From Lutraria lutraria (Eukaryota; Mollusca; Bivalvia; Venerida; Mactridae): a DNA stretch of 64,000 nt. Both the position numbers and the translations under genes were made by a program. Shown piece after piece: positions 36,361-49,507 of this stretch. Each line of letters starts with the position of its first letter. The stretch's first letter is position 1. The DNA lies in NCBI GenBank assembly GCA_964023205.1, contig OZ026848.1:32537912-32601911 (forward strand). The letters run 5' to 3'. The notes under the pieces were generated by a model, which was given only the letters and a program-made list of their open reading frames with translations, was not told where the DNA came from and made no database searches.

Positions 36361-37911
36361 TGTAGCATAAAATTTTGACCCCGTTGAAAAATGACCCCAT
36401 GGGTCATTTCTCAACGTTGAAAATCGACCTCGACAAGTTTTCAACATTAAATTTTGATCAAGAAAGTCGTTGAATATTGATCAATGTTAAATTTTTATCA
36501 ATCCTGGGGTCAATTTTTAACGATAACTAAAACTTTAGACAAACGTCAGAGATCAACTGTACGATTACGAGAATAAGTCCTGCAGGTGCTTAGCTCTTGT
36601 AAAGCACTGTTTTACATGCACAGTCTATACATTTTGTCGTCCTATGCGCCCTTTTGCTCTTGTCTGTCCTATAGGCGTTACCATATCGTTTTTTTTTGTT
36701 TTTTTTTTGGCATTTTGGTTCAAACTTCTTTAAATGTGAGTTATTTCAGATGCTTTTATTTTAAAACGGAGTTGAAGACAAAAAATAAAACTGAACTTGG
36801 TTATTAATCAAACAGTAAGTAATCAGTTAAGGATAATTATGAACCCTTATACAAAATAAATGTCTATGGACCTAAGTTAGAGGTACTTGATCCTTATAAA
36901 TTGTGAGTGTGATAAAATTATTTAAATGTAATTGATCAAATATCAACTTTCAAACATACAACATTCTGAAATGTTAGACCTGGGTCAGTTTAACAAGTAT
37001 TTGAATTTTTATCATAAAGGGAGGTAATATTGCTAACTATAGTACTCTCCCTTTTCTAAGGTTACATAGCATTTTTAATTTCATGTTAATAAATTCCAAA
37101 ATCACACAATTAAAAAAGCTTGTAGTGAATTCGAAAAGTGTGTTATGGCTAATACAAGGAATGCTTCTATTAGGGTCGGTGATCCCTTAATTATGTCTAA
37201 AACAGTCAATTTTACATTTAGCGATGCAAAGCTTTATTGCGTAAGTGGAGGGTAATTTTTGTCATAATACTGATTTCATACTGTTTTAGACATAAATAAG
37301 CAATGACCAGCTGATAAACTTAGCTATATCCTACCAGTAGGTCATCATTGTGTTGTTGTTTTCATATCATTAAAAATGAGACAATGTTATTATACAATTA
37401 ACGTATGTTATTGACTTTTCGTTCCAAACATCATGACGATTTCCGTATATACATAAGTCCTTGCTACCATGCATTCTCAATATGCCACAAAACTCTTGTT
37501 TCAGCTTTGGATGAAGTTTTTTTTTCAATGCTTCATGCAATTCGTCAGCATTTCAAATAAAATAAACAAAATTCGGTGTCTGACCCTATCAATACACGAT
37601 GAAAGAACCCCTTTAAGAGAAAACGAATGAATCGTGTAAATATTAAATTCAAATTACCTGTACAAAGTTTTATAAATAGAAATCGTGAGAATCACTTACA
37701 TTACATAATTATACACTGTAAGTAGTGGTTTCCAGCGCAGAAAATAACTCTACATAGGCTGATCATTTTTTAACGAGGGTCAAATTTTCACGCGTAATGG
37801 GGTCATTATTTAACGATATGGGTCAATTTTTAACATTGAAAATTGATCAATAATCCGTTGAAAAATTACCCCTGGGGTCAGTTTTCCACGGTGTCAAAAT
37901 TTTATGCTACA
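36361..37911. mobile_element. 1551 bp TIR element flanked by CCGG
   Basis: The left end 'tgtagcataaaattttgac' is mirrored by 'aaattttatgctaca' at the right. Similarity continues inward for over 100 bp with repeated 'ggggtcaattttt'- and 'ttgaaaaatgacccc'-type motifs. CCGG stands on both sides (36357-36360, 37912-37915). The unoccupied site is visible in the other X copy (reverse of about 5300-5310, 'agcgccggtcccaactcg'), which shows a clean insertion with a 4 bp duplication. The interior is AT-rich with no transposase frame. Confidence 0.85.
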
Positions 37912-38001
37912 CCGGTCTCAACTCGCCGTACTTTCAAGTGCGTGTTGTCTACTTGCATAAACGTGGGCAAAACTTGGCGACCACCGCCTCAGTACGGATT
38001 T

Positions 38002-38890
38002 CACGGTGGTTGACCGACTCGGACTTTTTGGATCAAATCAGCGTCCCCGGACTTTTTTTGATCAAGCAAAGGACTTTTTCAGATTAATTTCTTAAAAACA
38101 ATGAACAAACATCCTGATTCAGGCACATAAACACGTAAGAATTTTAAATTTCTATATCACGGAACTTTAACATGTCTGTTCTTTCCATACATTCAAAATC
38201 ATTTACTTTTTCTTGTAGATTTATTCTTTACATCAAGAAAAAGTCTGAAGTTTCTCAAGTGAAAGTGAAAGTGCATGAACATTTTCCTGAAATTACTAAG
38301 AAAATACACCCGATTTATCAGACTTCATGCATGTTTATAGCTCTAAAATATATGTATAGTACATTGCCAGGGTGTTATAGTCAAACGTACGTCTTTCAGA
38401 TATCAAATTATCATTGTTTAACGATCCTAAGGAACTGATCATAATTAGTCCGGTTCCAAGATCACTAGAAGTCATTCGCTGCTAAGTTTTATGTTTTTTC
38501 TCGTTAACAACAATGAACCGAATTTTGACTGGATAAATACCCGATAAATAACATTTGATAAATTGTTATTATTCGGTTCAGTAACGATATCGATGGAAAA
38601 ACATGTCGAAAACTTTGTAGAAACTGACATTTTATTCCTTCACTCGACAGTTTCGCCCAGTCTTGCGAGGGAAATGCAAATTGATCACATTTGTGCATAT
38701 AATATACATTTGTGCTGTTCCGTCGCACATACATTAAAATAAAATAAGTAAATCATATAAAATAACAAATATTTTGAACACACATGTCTTAACTTTTAAC
38801 TAGATAATCAGTAAAAGTCCTTTGCTCGATCAAAAAAAGTCTGCGGACGCTGATTTGATCCCAAAAAGTCCGAGTCGGTTAACCACCGTG
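38002..38890. mobile_element. 889 bp TIR element with about 75-85 bp inverted ends
   Basis: Left 'cacggtggttgaccgactcg' and following 'gactttttggatcaaatcag' are matched in reverse at 38815-38890 with few differences. It sits inside the X interior, absent from the minus-oriented copy. The 88-codon and 76-codon frames inside have no domain support. No clear target duplication is visible. Confidence 0.75.
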
Positions 38891-39275
38891 CACTTTTAGT
38901 GCACGAGGAACTTTCGCAGCGGTCGGGCTACGGATTTACCCCAGTACTCACGTTCACCATACTTGCACGCACTTATAACATACGTTGTAAGCACGTGTAA
39001 CTCACCACGTGTGCAACGTACGATCTCGCAACCGCTAATGGCCAGCCGTGGCGTGCGGGTCACGTACGTACACCTTACGCAACCGTACGAGTGACGTGTA
39101 TATTACTAATTCTTCCCACCTCTTGTCTATCCCCTCCTACGTTTTCAGCAAAACGTGGCGGTCGTGGCCTCAAAACAAACGTACGGGCTTAAAACACCAA
39201 TGGTTGGTTGTGACCGAGCCTTGAAGACATTGAACCAGGAATGCGATGCATGTGACTAAGACCCAGCAGTTCTGT

Positions 39276-40308
39276 GCGAGGGCTGACCCAGAAGTTCGTA
39301 GACACGGTGTTTTATTAAGAACGACCGAGTCCTACTGCTCTTCATACGATATTTACTAATATGTTTTAAATCTGTCGATCAAATTTCAAAGTAAAGCTGC
39401 TGTATTTCATTCACTTATGAAATCTTCAAATCATGTAGTGTCGAGATCGCGGCGCAGTCCTAAATTGCAATTAAATGTTAGCATTTATAGCTATTAAAAA
39501 TTCACGGTACACCTTGAAAACATAAAAATGACGGTAGACGTTATAATAACGTCGATTGGACGGACGTGACGTCATTATGTTTACTTTAGAAGACATTTGA
39601 ATGATCAGTTCTCTCAAAATTTTACTTGAAGGGGTTAACGGCAAAAATCACTAATTTCAAAATGGGCGTCACAGATCTGCCAAAAATTCAGGCAGTTATA
39701 AATTCTATGTTAATCTTAGGAAGACACCTTCTTAAACAAACAAAAATGATCGAAAACGTGACGAACAAGCCGTCAATGTGCCGAGAACTCGTGTGTAAGT
39801 AGCATCGTTGATTTTTCGATGGTCTAGTGGGTGTTGAGGACAATGCTTGGTTCGGGCGACGACCAGTGGAGGTGAAGGACAAGAAGACTCGAATTAGTGC
39901 GGGTGAAGATCAGCGAGGAAAGACTTGAGAGGAGCCACTCAATCAATAATATCATCCTTAGGCCGGGAGTGGTAAGCCATTATATTCAGGGACTGAGTTC
40001 ACCACTACGAAAGATGCATTAATTGAAATGGGGAATATTTTAAAAAGTTATGATAAAATAGCTAAAAACGTTATATCATTTATTTTGTTAACGTCGTGTT
40101 CAAGACGTTGTGACCTGCGCCGCGTTTCCTTCCCTCTGTGAACTAAAAATTGTGTAGAATTGTTATTGCTTGGCCAATTACAACATTTTTCCACAGAATT
40201 ATTGACAAATGTACAGTAAGTCAGGAATCGGAATTTAACATTATTACGTATATTTATTTGTGATTAACACGTACTGTTTACGAATTTCCGGATCACCCCT
40301 CGGCTATT
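39276..40308 (+). pseudogene. Decayed mariner-like element
   Basis: Ends are inverted: 'gctgacccagaagttcgtag' at the left, and the reverse of the right end reads 'ggggtgatccggaaattcgt', of mariner type. A degraded reading at about 39820-39950 gives 'VEDNAWFGRRPVEV' and, after frameshift and stop, 'RLERSHSINNIIL', recalling the N-terminal helix-turn-helix region of mariner transposases (linker to 'GRP' and the second DNA-binding helix). The catalytic DD(D/E)D region was not recognised, and stops and frameshifts are frequent. The opposite X copy keeps one end only (4957-4992). Confidence 0.5.
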
Positions 40309-40583
40309 CCACGGTAGATGGGCCAAAAACAGACAGGGTCATTGATAGACTAGCTTCTAATTACATAATCAGTTACTAGACGGCTAATATATAGTTACTG
40401 AATAGATACTTAAATTGATTCCCTGTTTGATTAATTATTTAAATTATCTTTTTTAAACAAGACGTATGTGCATGTTAAATGCAAAATGTTAAGAATAAGA
40501 CAGCTCATATAATATGATTAAAGAAATTAATTACCCAAATAAAACACTGGCATTCGCAAATATTTGTGTCGCATACCAATACA

Positions 40584-40885
40584 TATTTCCCACATCTACA
40601 ATATTTACCTTCCTTTGTTTGAATTGGTGGCCATCTTGAAAGTCAATTTCTTATGTGTTTAATAGAAAAAAGTAGTTATTAAACAACTCAATTTGCAGAA
40701 TATTAAGTTGGAAAACCCATAAGCACATCAGATTAAGAAAGTGTAGTTGTCACATATGAATATTTTATATTTAGTATCATCAAAACGAAAAAATAAATAT
40801 CTCCTGTCAATGCTTGTCAAATTAGCCTTTCAAGATGGCCGCCGAGGGAAGTAAATATTGTAGATGTGGGAATTATGTATTAGTT
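40584..40885. repeat. Local inverted repeat around 'ccatcttgaaag'
   Basis: 40584-40645 ('cccacatctacaatattta', 'ggtggccatcttgaaag') is repeated in reverse at about 40831-40883. In the other X copy only one arm exists (4635-4690), so the second arm was gained by this copy or lost by the other. Confidence 0.7.
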
Positions 40886-42213
40886 AAGGTCTGGATTCAG
40901 AGTTTGATAAATAAATCAAGCAGTCCATTTTGTAAACATAATACGAACGTATTTTAACACAACATGTGAAATTAAATATTCTAATCAATATATTTCTCAA
41001 GCAGTACTGGTATAAACATTTTTCTTTGCAAGTTATTTTAAAGAATCTTGTAAAAATAATTTCATGTATACATGGAATGATTTGATTTTAGAAATAGAAG
41101 AAGCGTTCAGTTGTATTTTAGCACATTATAAAGACTTCTTACATAATCTGGTAATTGATATTAAAAGGTTAAAATTCATTAATTACATAAAACTTTATAA
41201 AAACATCAGTGAGTTATCCATAAACTTATTATCAGTAAAATTCAATAAAATTTATGACCCTCTTCAGGTAGTTTTATTCAATAAAACTACCTGCTCTCTT
41301 ATATGACTAGGTGTCAAGTCTACAAACACTAAGCTGACGGTGAAAAGACAGGATTAATCTGATTACGATTAGATATTAGACCTCATGTGGATTTTCTTTG
41401 GGGGGTCACTTATACAGTAGCTGTACATATGTCTTAAACAATCTAAGGTGTAGCTTTAAATATCATCAAAAAGTTCGGAGAAGATATTTAATTGTTTTCA
41501 TATTTTATATGGTGAATGAAAATAGATTTTCAAAAGATCGCAATGAGTACAAACTTGGTGCCATTATGCAACAAAAGTTATGATATGTCAAAAATATTGG
41601 ATTTATATCGAAATATCTACCAATTTTACGCATTGCACACTGGACATAGAAGGAATTGATATGTGTCCTTTTCAAACACAAAAGGGTCGGAGAAACCACG
41701 AATTCAAAATAATTAAAATGATCCGTAATACAAAAGATCAATTGAATAAGATTAATTTTGTGAGGAGTACAAATATAATATTTTAGATACAATAAAAGTT
41801 ATAGCGATTATAGTGAAAATCGCCTTCTGTGTTAAAGTAGAAAAATCGATTTTCCAAACCATCCATGTCCGCCATAGTTTGGTTTGCAAAAAAAGAAAAG
41901 TAAATGTAGATTTTTATATGCATCCATAGTGAGTAAGCGAAGTATTGCAAGAATGCTTACCAGCAGTCTTATATGATTGGTCAGTTCAACCTGTCAATCA
42001 CAGACTGGCGTTAGGTCAGTTGACTTTATGACAGATTTTGATTGACAGGTCAAATTAACCAATCAGATCAATCGATCGTAGAACTGATAAGCTGTACGGC
42101 TGTCGGCGTTTGTCCGTCAAACAACTGTCTAACCAGGGCCAATACACGTGATTAGTTATGTAATTATAACCTGGTTCCAATAAACACATTTGTATATTGA
42201 TCAGTTATGGGAT
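40886..42213. other. X-internal insertion DNA with two hairpins, no gene
   Basis: A perfect 14 bp palindrome at 41265-41293 ('caggtagttttatt' and its inverse around one base) would form a strong hairpin. A second inverted pair lies at 41975-42000 and 42039-42066 ('ttcaacctgtcaatca' / 'tgattgacaggtcaaa'). Frames of 61-95 codons overlap on both strands and lack domain support. Confidence 0.55.
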
Positions 42214-42522
42214 TACTGTAAATCCGGTATTATTCGCGATGTTTTTATTTTCGCTATTATTCGCGATTGGAAGGTTTCGCGAATTCATAAATCCGCGTAA
42301 ATTTATTAATATAACGTAATTGCTATCGGAAGATTGTCCGAAAATTTCATTACATTGATAAATAAAAATCATAAGAAATTTAAATCAAAGACCTATACAT
42401 ACATGTATAGGTCTTTGTTTAAATTAAGAGCCTTCAGACGCGAATTCATAAATACGCGAATATATTCAGGGTAGGCAAAAACGCGAAATAAAGATCACGC
42501 GAATATAAAGTGATTTACAGTA
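42214..42522. mobile_element. MITE with CTGTAAATC ends and TA duplication
   Basis: The left end 'tactgtaaatccggtatt' and right end 'aaagtgatttacagta' are inverted. Subterminal 'attcgcgat', 'cgcgaattcataaat' and 'cgcgaatat' motifs recur in both halves. A central hairpin at about 42374-42425 is formed by 'aaagacctatacata' and 'catgtataggtcttt'. TA is present at both ends, suggesting Tc1/mariner-type mobilisation. Confidence 0.8.
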
Positions 42523-44150
42523 TATAATGTTATGATATTGCCACGGGTCTTTTTAATACGATACGCGGTTTCCGGATAGATTGATAGATGATATTAATTA
42601 AGTCTATCCGCTGAAACAAAAATAATGCAGAAAAATGTTAAAGCTTGGTTCGACTTTGTGATCGACAGTAGTAGTATATATGCTGCAACACTCAAAAGCT
42701 AAACATCTTCTAGTCTATTCTAAGGCATTATGTTTCTTACTTTTCAAACATAACTTATTTCAGCTATCTTTTCTATTAAATCTAATAGAAATCGACCTGT
42801 TAATTTGGCATATTTAACCGTTCAGATTTAAACGCAATTGTTTTATAAATACATGTACTTGTATGAGTATGACGTTCATTGAATTAGGTTTATGAAATAA
42901 ATTTATGTTTACAAGATCATACATCTATATTTAAACGCAGTCATGACATCATAATAATATCATTTCAGATGAAATGAATATATGACCATGGAACATGCAG
43001 GTCGAACGTATAAGGGTCGTCTATCATAGGCTAATTTTGTTTTGCATTTACAAAATGCACCGCTCATTCTCTTCTCCGACATCTAACTAACGCTTTACGG
43101 TCAATAGGCTCCTTTTATATATATGTCTTGTGTTTGAATACCACGACCCTATATATTTAATCGATTAGTTTATTTCTTTTAACGTATTGTTTATAATATT
43201 ATCATGTATGGCTTATCAAAGTTAGAGCTCTCAGCTTTTGGAATCATACTTCATAGACGAAACGCATTTTCTATTTAAATGTAAATTGCATGATTCAATA
43301 AGATCTCATTTTATTCTATTACATGGATATTATAAAATGCATCTATACATATTTAAGACAGAACAATTACTTTATTCAAGTAATGCCCTAATAATGAGAA
43401 ACCCTTCATTGTTGTCATTTTGTAAACATACGTGATAGTTAATCGCCAGCTTAACGCTTCATCAAATACTCAGATTGTACTAACAATCAAATCTACTAAT
43501 TACTTATTGTGTTATTGTATAATTTTCGGCAGTATTAAAATTTTCACTTTGACTATTAGAAATATCAATCATTATAGCGGCCTTACCGACAACTTATAAG
43601 GTATTACAGCATATATTGTTTGGTATTCAGTGCTGTTGAATGACTTGAAATTGACTTAATGCGTTCTTGAATTAATTTTTAGGCATCATTATGTTCTGTT
43701 GCATAGTTTGATACACGTTTCAACACATCGCTTGTAAAAATCAAAGCACTGAAAGTGCTGAAGTGACGATTGTCATTGGAAGTTACAATAACGGTTAAGC
43801 CACCTTGAAAATGTGAGGCACCTTTTAAGACAAGAGTTATCACCGTTACCTCAATGACTGACTGAAAAGTAAACAGTGCTCTGCTCTTCAATTTTGACGG
43901 TACTATCTATGCTTCATACATGTAATTACTGTTTATATACTGACCAAACAGCTAACAGTGATTTACCTTTCAATTTAGACATGACCATGTTTACTTTATA
44001 ATTATGAGGTGCACACTGAACATGTTATCTTTCCAAGATTTTGTAAATACAAACATTCTGACCCAGTTTCAGAAAATCTAACTAAAATATGACCTCTAGT
44101 GTTCACAACACACTTTGCATGATGATCAACGGACATGGACGGACAAGGTC
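42523..44150. other. AT-rich DNA including the distal X segment, no gene
   Basis: 43216-43540 is the reverse-complement match of 3935-4260 and marks the distal part of element X. The rest (42523-43215, 43541-44150) shows no supported gene; the 70-codon minus-strand frame at 43679-43891 has no recognised domain. Confidence 0.5.
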
Positions 44151-44154
44151 CTCA

Positions 44155-44265
44155 GGTAATCGGTATAATCTAGTTTTTGGTCGTTTGTTGATCGTTGTGC
44201 GGTGTGTGGCATCATCTTTTGTGTTGAGAACACACTAGAAGCCAAATGTTTAGTCCATCACACCA
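44155..44265 (+). repeat. Fragment of bivalve repeat head
   Basis: The 'gttgtgcggtgtgtggcatc' head and 'gagaacacactagaagccaa' match the beginnings of the copies at 26238 and 28378. The array that should follow is missing; a reversed array lies further on (45380-46480). Confidence 0.7.
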
Positions 44266-45379
44266 AAAAGTACCTTTTTAAAGAAAAAAAAAAAACCAAT
44301 AGTTCTGTTTCCTAACTTTGTTTAATCCACAAATATATAATTATAACAACATATACAATGATCCGTGTAAAACAATACAGTAAAGAAAAAACAAAAGTGT
44401 ACAATACTTTGTTTTTAAGAATAAGAACAGTAAAATGACAACTTGTGTTTAAAGACAATGTACATATACGCCACTGTACAGTAGTGAGGTAAAATCAAAT
44501 TATTTCAGTTCATTATCATGTTGATCATTTATCGATCAGTCCAAAAAACAGCTGAAATATATAAGATCCGCATCTATAAAATCAGAAGCCAGTGCCGTGA
44601 CTGCTCCAAGAGCAAAAAGCCTGAAATACCCTAACCCCACACCTTCATGCTAGCAGAATCATCATCATTGAGTAGGCCAGTCTGAATTTGAACGCTTTTG
44701 TTTCAAAGATTTTGAGACAAAAATGAGGAAATCAGTTGAAAGGAGGAAGAAGGACTCCCATGGAAGCATCAATTTTAAGTTTGCGTCCTCGACACCTCAA
44801 TTAACAGTAGAGAAAAAAATTCTCAAAAGAGGCCTAGTTAACGAATAACGTGGACCCAAAAAGTAACAAGGCGTGTCATATAATTATCAAAATGTTCGGG
44901 AAGGTTTGAAGTTTTACCAAAGCCCGGCAGGCATTTAAAATTCTGGCGGCGAGCCAAGAAATCCAAGATGGCGTCCAAGATGGCCGCCATTTCGCTTAAA
45001 TAGAGAGAAAAAATGAAAATACCCTGTAAAATAATTTCATAAGAGTGTACACTTTATACTATAGGCAAATAAGATAAACTTATGTTGTACTCATTTTATC
45101 ATGCATTGTATGGTTTTCTGAAGGTCAAACCCAAGGTCACAGACCAGGTCAAAAGGTCAAATTCACTAAAAAATAACCATATCACAACCAATTGTTTTCT
45201 ATTATGCTAAGAAATGACATTATTGATAACAATTATTCATGTTATAATGAAGCATTGTTATTGTCTTATAACAAAATATTATCATTCCTTTGTTACCATA
45301 GGAGCAATCAAAATGGTTTCCAAGATGGCCGCCATTTCAGAATTATATAGAGAAAAAAATAATCACTGTTCACTCATTA
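44266..45379. other. AT-rich DNA with a duplicated 'aagatggccgccatttc' motif
   Basis: 'tccaagatggccgccatttc' followed by 'tagagagaaaaa'-like sequence occurs at about 44966-45010 and again at 45320-45358. A less AT-biased stretch at 44580-44880 ('gtgccgtgactgctccaaga') shows no sustained frame and might be an old transcript remnant. Confidence 0.5.
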
Positions 45380-46480
45380 AAACTTAGGTTTGAACCGAAA
45401 CCTAGTTTTTGACCCCAGATGACCCATGTTAATACCTGTCCTACATATACATAAGGCAAACATTCTGACAAAATTTGGTGAAGAGCATAGACAAGGTTAT
45501 CCTAAGATTTGACCTTGTGACCTAGTTTTTGACCCCAGATTACCTATGTTCGAATTTGTCTTACATATCATTAAGACAAACATTCTGACAAGATTAGATG
45601 GAGATACAATCAAAATTTGACATCTACAGTATTAATAAGGTTTGCCTTAGATTTGACCTTGTGACCTAGTTTTTGATCCTAGATGACCCATATTTGAACA
45701 TATCCTTAATATCATTGAGACAAACTATCAGACAAGGTTTGGCCAAGATTCAATTAGAACCTTGCAATTAAGAGCTTTTACAAGATTTTACCTAAGATTT
45801 GACCTGGTGACCCAGTTTTTGATCCCGACTGACCCATATTCAAACTTGACCCACATATCATTGAGGCATTTTGACAAGGTTTAGTGAAGATTCAATTAAA
45901 ACTGTGACATCTACAGTGTTAACAAAGTTTTCCTAAGATTTGACCTGGTGACCTAATCATAAATCCCAGATACCCAATAATTGTACTTAACGGTTATATT
46001 ATTAAAAACAATATGACAAAGTTTGGTGAAGATCCAATTATAACTGTGAAATCTACAGTGTTAACATGGTTTTTCATAAGATTTGACCTAGCGACCTAGT
46101 TTTTTACCCAAGATGACCCATGTTCGAACTCGTCCAAGATATTATGAAGACAAACATTCTGACAAGGTTTCATGATCATCCAAACAAAACAGTGACTTCT
46201 AGAGTATTCACAAGGTTTTCCAGCAATTTGCCCTAGTGACCTAGTTTTTGTACGGAAATGACCCATTATCAAACTTGACCTACATATTATTGAAATAAAC
46301 ATTCAGTTTCTGACAAAGTTTCATAAAGATCCAATCAAAACAGTGATCTCTAAAGTGTTCACGAGGTTTTCGCTTATTTGGCCCTGGTGACCTAGTTTTT
46401 CACCCAAAATTGCCCAATATCGAACTCGTCCGAGATTTTGTTGATATTAACTTTCTGACCCAGTTTTGCTAAAATGGGGC
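45380..46480 (-). repeat. Bivalve interspersed repeat, minus-strand copy
   Basis: About eight reversed units of roughly 145 bp, recognised by 'gacctagtttttgacccc' at intervals from 45398 to 46395. The head side faces right and is cut at about 46480. The tail with its terminal hairpin is absent on the left. Confidence 0.85.
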
Positions 46481-46486
46481 TAAAAA

Positions 46487-46575
46487 TGTGAAAAATCTTC
46501 AATAGCGGGTTTAAAATATCTTGTAAGGTAGTAAAGTATACATGTTCTGTTAGCGTGTTGAGTTGCCTACACGTA
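46487..46575 (+). repeat. Fragment of the foldback hAT element
   Basis: 'aaaaatcttcaatagcgggt' through 'gttagcgtgttgagttgcc' matches the right arm of 23039-24246 (about 24003-24078). It abuts the truncated bivalve repeat directly. Confidence 0.8.
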
Positions 46576-47886
46576 GGCTTTATCACATTATAACCAGAAA
46601 ACTTGTAAACCAATAGACTAATGTGTCATATGAAATGTTAAGTTTTGTTGAAAAAAATAACTATTAAAATATACACTGTATAAAAATTGACTGACTAGCA
46701 CTGCATTGCTCATTTGAGTGTAGTTTTTGACAGAAATCTAGAATGTTAATAATTTAACAGTTCAAGATAAGAATTGACCTACCAGCACTAGATCAGAAAA
46801 AAACTAAGAAATCAGCTATTTGTTTGACCTTAAACAACATGAGGAAATTGAAGGTCAATGTCACATGTATGTTAATATAACTATGTAGAGGGCAAAACAT
46901 GCACACCAATAAAGGAATTCATAATGCAGAATAACAAGTAAAATACATAATGATTTTTCAAGTTAAGTTTTTTATGCTATACACAATCATGTGAAAATAA
47001 ATACTTTCAACAATAAAATTGCTAGAATATTCATAGCTGATTAAATAGCTATGAATTATTATAAAAGTTTGAACAGCCAAGTAAAAATGATATCAACCAT
47101 TGCAATGTGCTTACAGAAATGTTAAACTATTCAGTACAGTATCAGAAATCTGTAGAAATGCCTGATGACATAATTGGATAATATTATTTAATCATGGTTT
47201 GACATGCAAATAAACAAGTTTTTTCTTATGAACTTTTAAACTTTCTAAATATTAAATATCACATTTGACCTTTTACAATTTTTTTCAAATGCAATCAATG
47301 CAGGATATTCATGATTAGAAAATATTTCTGAAAGCTGCATGATCCAAGTATCTAATAAAAGGATATTAGAAAGTAAAATCAACACAACAATCTCAACAGA
47401 TTTTCAGGAGACATTCAAATGTGTAGAAAATTGACGGTTGTTTTTTTCAACGGGTTTTACGCCATTTTCAACATCATTTCAGTCATATTGTGGCAGGCAG
47501 TTATCCTTAACCAGCTTTACTGGACTTCATTTATGCCGTAACCAGTATTAACAACATTCTACCTGTAGGCTTCTACCAAGCTTCCCCACATAATTTAGAG
47601 GTGGAGGACAAATTAATATATGAAGTAATATCTTCAGTCAAATTTGTCACGGACAGTGTGAGCCTTGCCTGGGGTTCGAATTCACAACCTCTCGATTATC
47701 AGACAAACGCTCTAACCACTGAGCTAGCCGGGCGGCTGTAGAAAACTGAACATTGTTTAATTGCATTGTTTGGAATGGAAGGCTGCATCCTATGAAGTAT
47801 ATAATTCAAAAGGTTTACTTCAAAACATTATGAATAGTTATTTTTGAATAAGTTTTATGCAGATGAATCACGGTAAATGTATCTAA
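46576..47886. other. AT-rich DNA, no gene; one tRNA-like SINE head
   Basis: Read on the minus strand, 47660-47745 gives 'ggctagctcagtggttagag' (A-box-like) and 'aattcgaaccccaggc' (B-box-like), so it is a tRNA-derived SINE fragment of a different subtype from those at 32.7 and 50.5 kb. The stems do not pair well enough for a functional tRNA. Nothing else is supported. Confidence 0.5.
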
Positions 47887-48117
47887 GGCCATCCTTAAAA
47901 ATGTTTGTTGTCTTCAAACCCGATCAAGAAAATTTTCAGTGGGTAGGTAAGAATTTTTTAGTTTATTTTTTCTATTTAACCCAAAATGCATGTCTGAATG
48001 CAATTTTTAAAGAAAAAAATCAAAACAAATCCTGAGAGGCCAAAGAATGTTGGGTAGGAGCCAGTTTTTTGGTAAATAGGTAGAATTACGGCAATCATTT
48101 ATTTTTTAAGGATGGCC
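47887..48117. mobile_element. PIF/Harbinger-like MITE, TAA target duplication
   Basis: 'ggccatccttaaaaatg' at the left is mirrored by 'attttttaaggatggcc' at the right, and TAA flanks both sides. A 3 bp TWA-type duplication with GG..CC ends is characteristic of PIF/Harbinger. At 231 bp it carries no coding capacity. Confidence 0.75.
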
Positions 48118-49507
48118 TAAATGTTTGAGGCATTCATTTTTAATTCCTATACATATATAAGTTCTCAAACACCATTATGGCTGAAGCATCATTTCCACTT
48201 CAAGTTATCTATAGTTTCAGTGGGCCAGCAAACACAGCTTTTTCTAAATAATATACTCAGCAGTGACTAACTCTGTCTCACTTGTCAGAACATTTGTCAT
48301 CATGTGGCATCTGACTGTAATGGTTTCCTCAGTATCTTGGAAGAGCACAACAAGTTCTCCCATCTACTACAATAGTGTCAACTTGCACATCCAACTTTTT
48401 CACAGGCACTTTACATATCTGCAAATAAATAGAACAAATATTGAAGGTTATACAGATGTACAAGAGTAAAACAAACTGTGTATTATACTGAATCAGAAGA
48501 TAGTGAGCCAACTTTTTCCAGTTATACTTAACATCGGGAATAGCTTAAACCTTATGATACCAAGTTTTGTAGCATCTTGTGATTTGAGAGGTTATTCCAG
48601 ACATTTTAAAGAGAAAATATTTCATTATAACAAGGCGGGAGATTTCTAACCAGTCAGGTCAGAATGAACCTCAGTGTAAATATTGAACGAAACATTATGA
48701 ATATGAAACTATAGTTGCCTTTTTCAGTTTTCAAGTTGAAATGGCAATGTTATTCTTAATATTGTTATTTCTGTATTGAGAGATTTCCAAGAACAAATGT
48801 TTAACTATTATAAATGAAGTAAGATATCATCAATGTCATTTTGACCAATAGAGAAGACCGGCCTAAAAGTAGGTCCTTACTAGTCACGAAGCTATCTTGC
48901 TAATTTTCTCATGCTGCAGCTCAAATATTGTTACAGTACTTCAGCGTTTTACATATCTCTATTATAATTTCGATTTAGCTGCAGAGAAAATTGTTGTCTT
49001 GCTACATAGTATATGTTAACAATGAAGTTATTAAAAAATACATAGTCACCTTGGAACACATCACAGTATATAAAGTAACTCTGGTTTTATTAACAGAGAC
49101 CGCCTTTGTAGACACTGTCACACATCCTAACATTTGACTTTAACCTTTTTATGTTCATCTTCCTACAATTTAAAAATAAGAACCTTGTAGTGGGTGATTA
49201 AACATGTATCTGAAAAGTTACTGAAAGATTTATTTAGCCTGCGCTAGGTAAAAGGCTTACAGACAGAATGTGGCTACTACTGGTTAAGGCCTGAATGAAC
49301 TCCAGGAAAGCTGGTCATGATAAAAACTGCCCACCACTAGTGACTGAAATAATGTTGAAAATGGAATTAACCCAATGAATTTTTAACAAACAAACACTAG
49401 GTAACAAGTACTAAAATTTAGAAACTGTTAACAAGATTATCTGAAACACTATTTCCAAAATGCAAATAAATTTATATTAAGGTATGTGGCTTGGTTACAA
49501 TCGCTAA
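48118..49507. other. AT-rich DNA, no gene recognised
   Basis: No supported coding, RNA or repeat features; frames of 60-68 codons on both strands overlap and have no domain support. Confidence 0.5.

Larger units (their letters stand above)
34756..43540 (+). mobile_element. Element X, plus-oriented nested copy
   Basis: The copy starts with minisatellite and two short satellite blocks (within the 728 bp duplication), then the junction segment, and continues through an interior collinear with the reverse of 3935-5790. Relative to that copy it carries extra elements at 36361-37911 and 38002-38890, a fuller mariner-like element at 39276-40308, and about 2.3 kb of extra DNA at 40886-43215. The satellite is reduced to a couple of diverged units, unlike the 18 units at 5791-11400. 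The distal end is only defined by where similarity stops. Confidence 0.7.

Noticed and set aside
41265..41293. Rho-independent terminator-like hairpin
   Set aside because: Bacterial terminators are not expected in an animal genome, and no gene ends here; kept only as a structural hairpin.
47660..47745. Candidate tRNA gene on the minus strand
   Set aside because: Only box motifs are preserved; stems are mispaired and the sequence continues as a SINE-like body.
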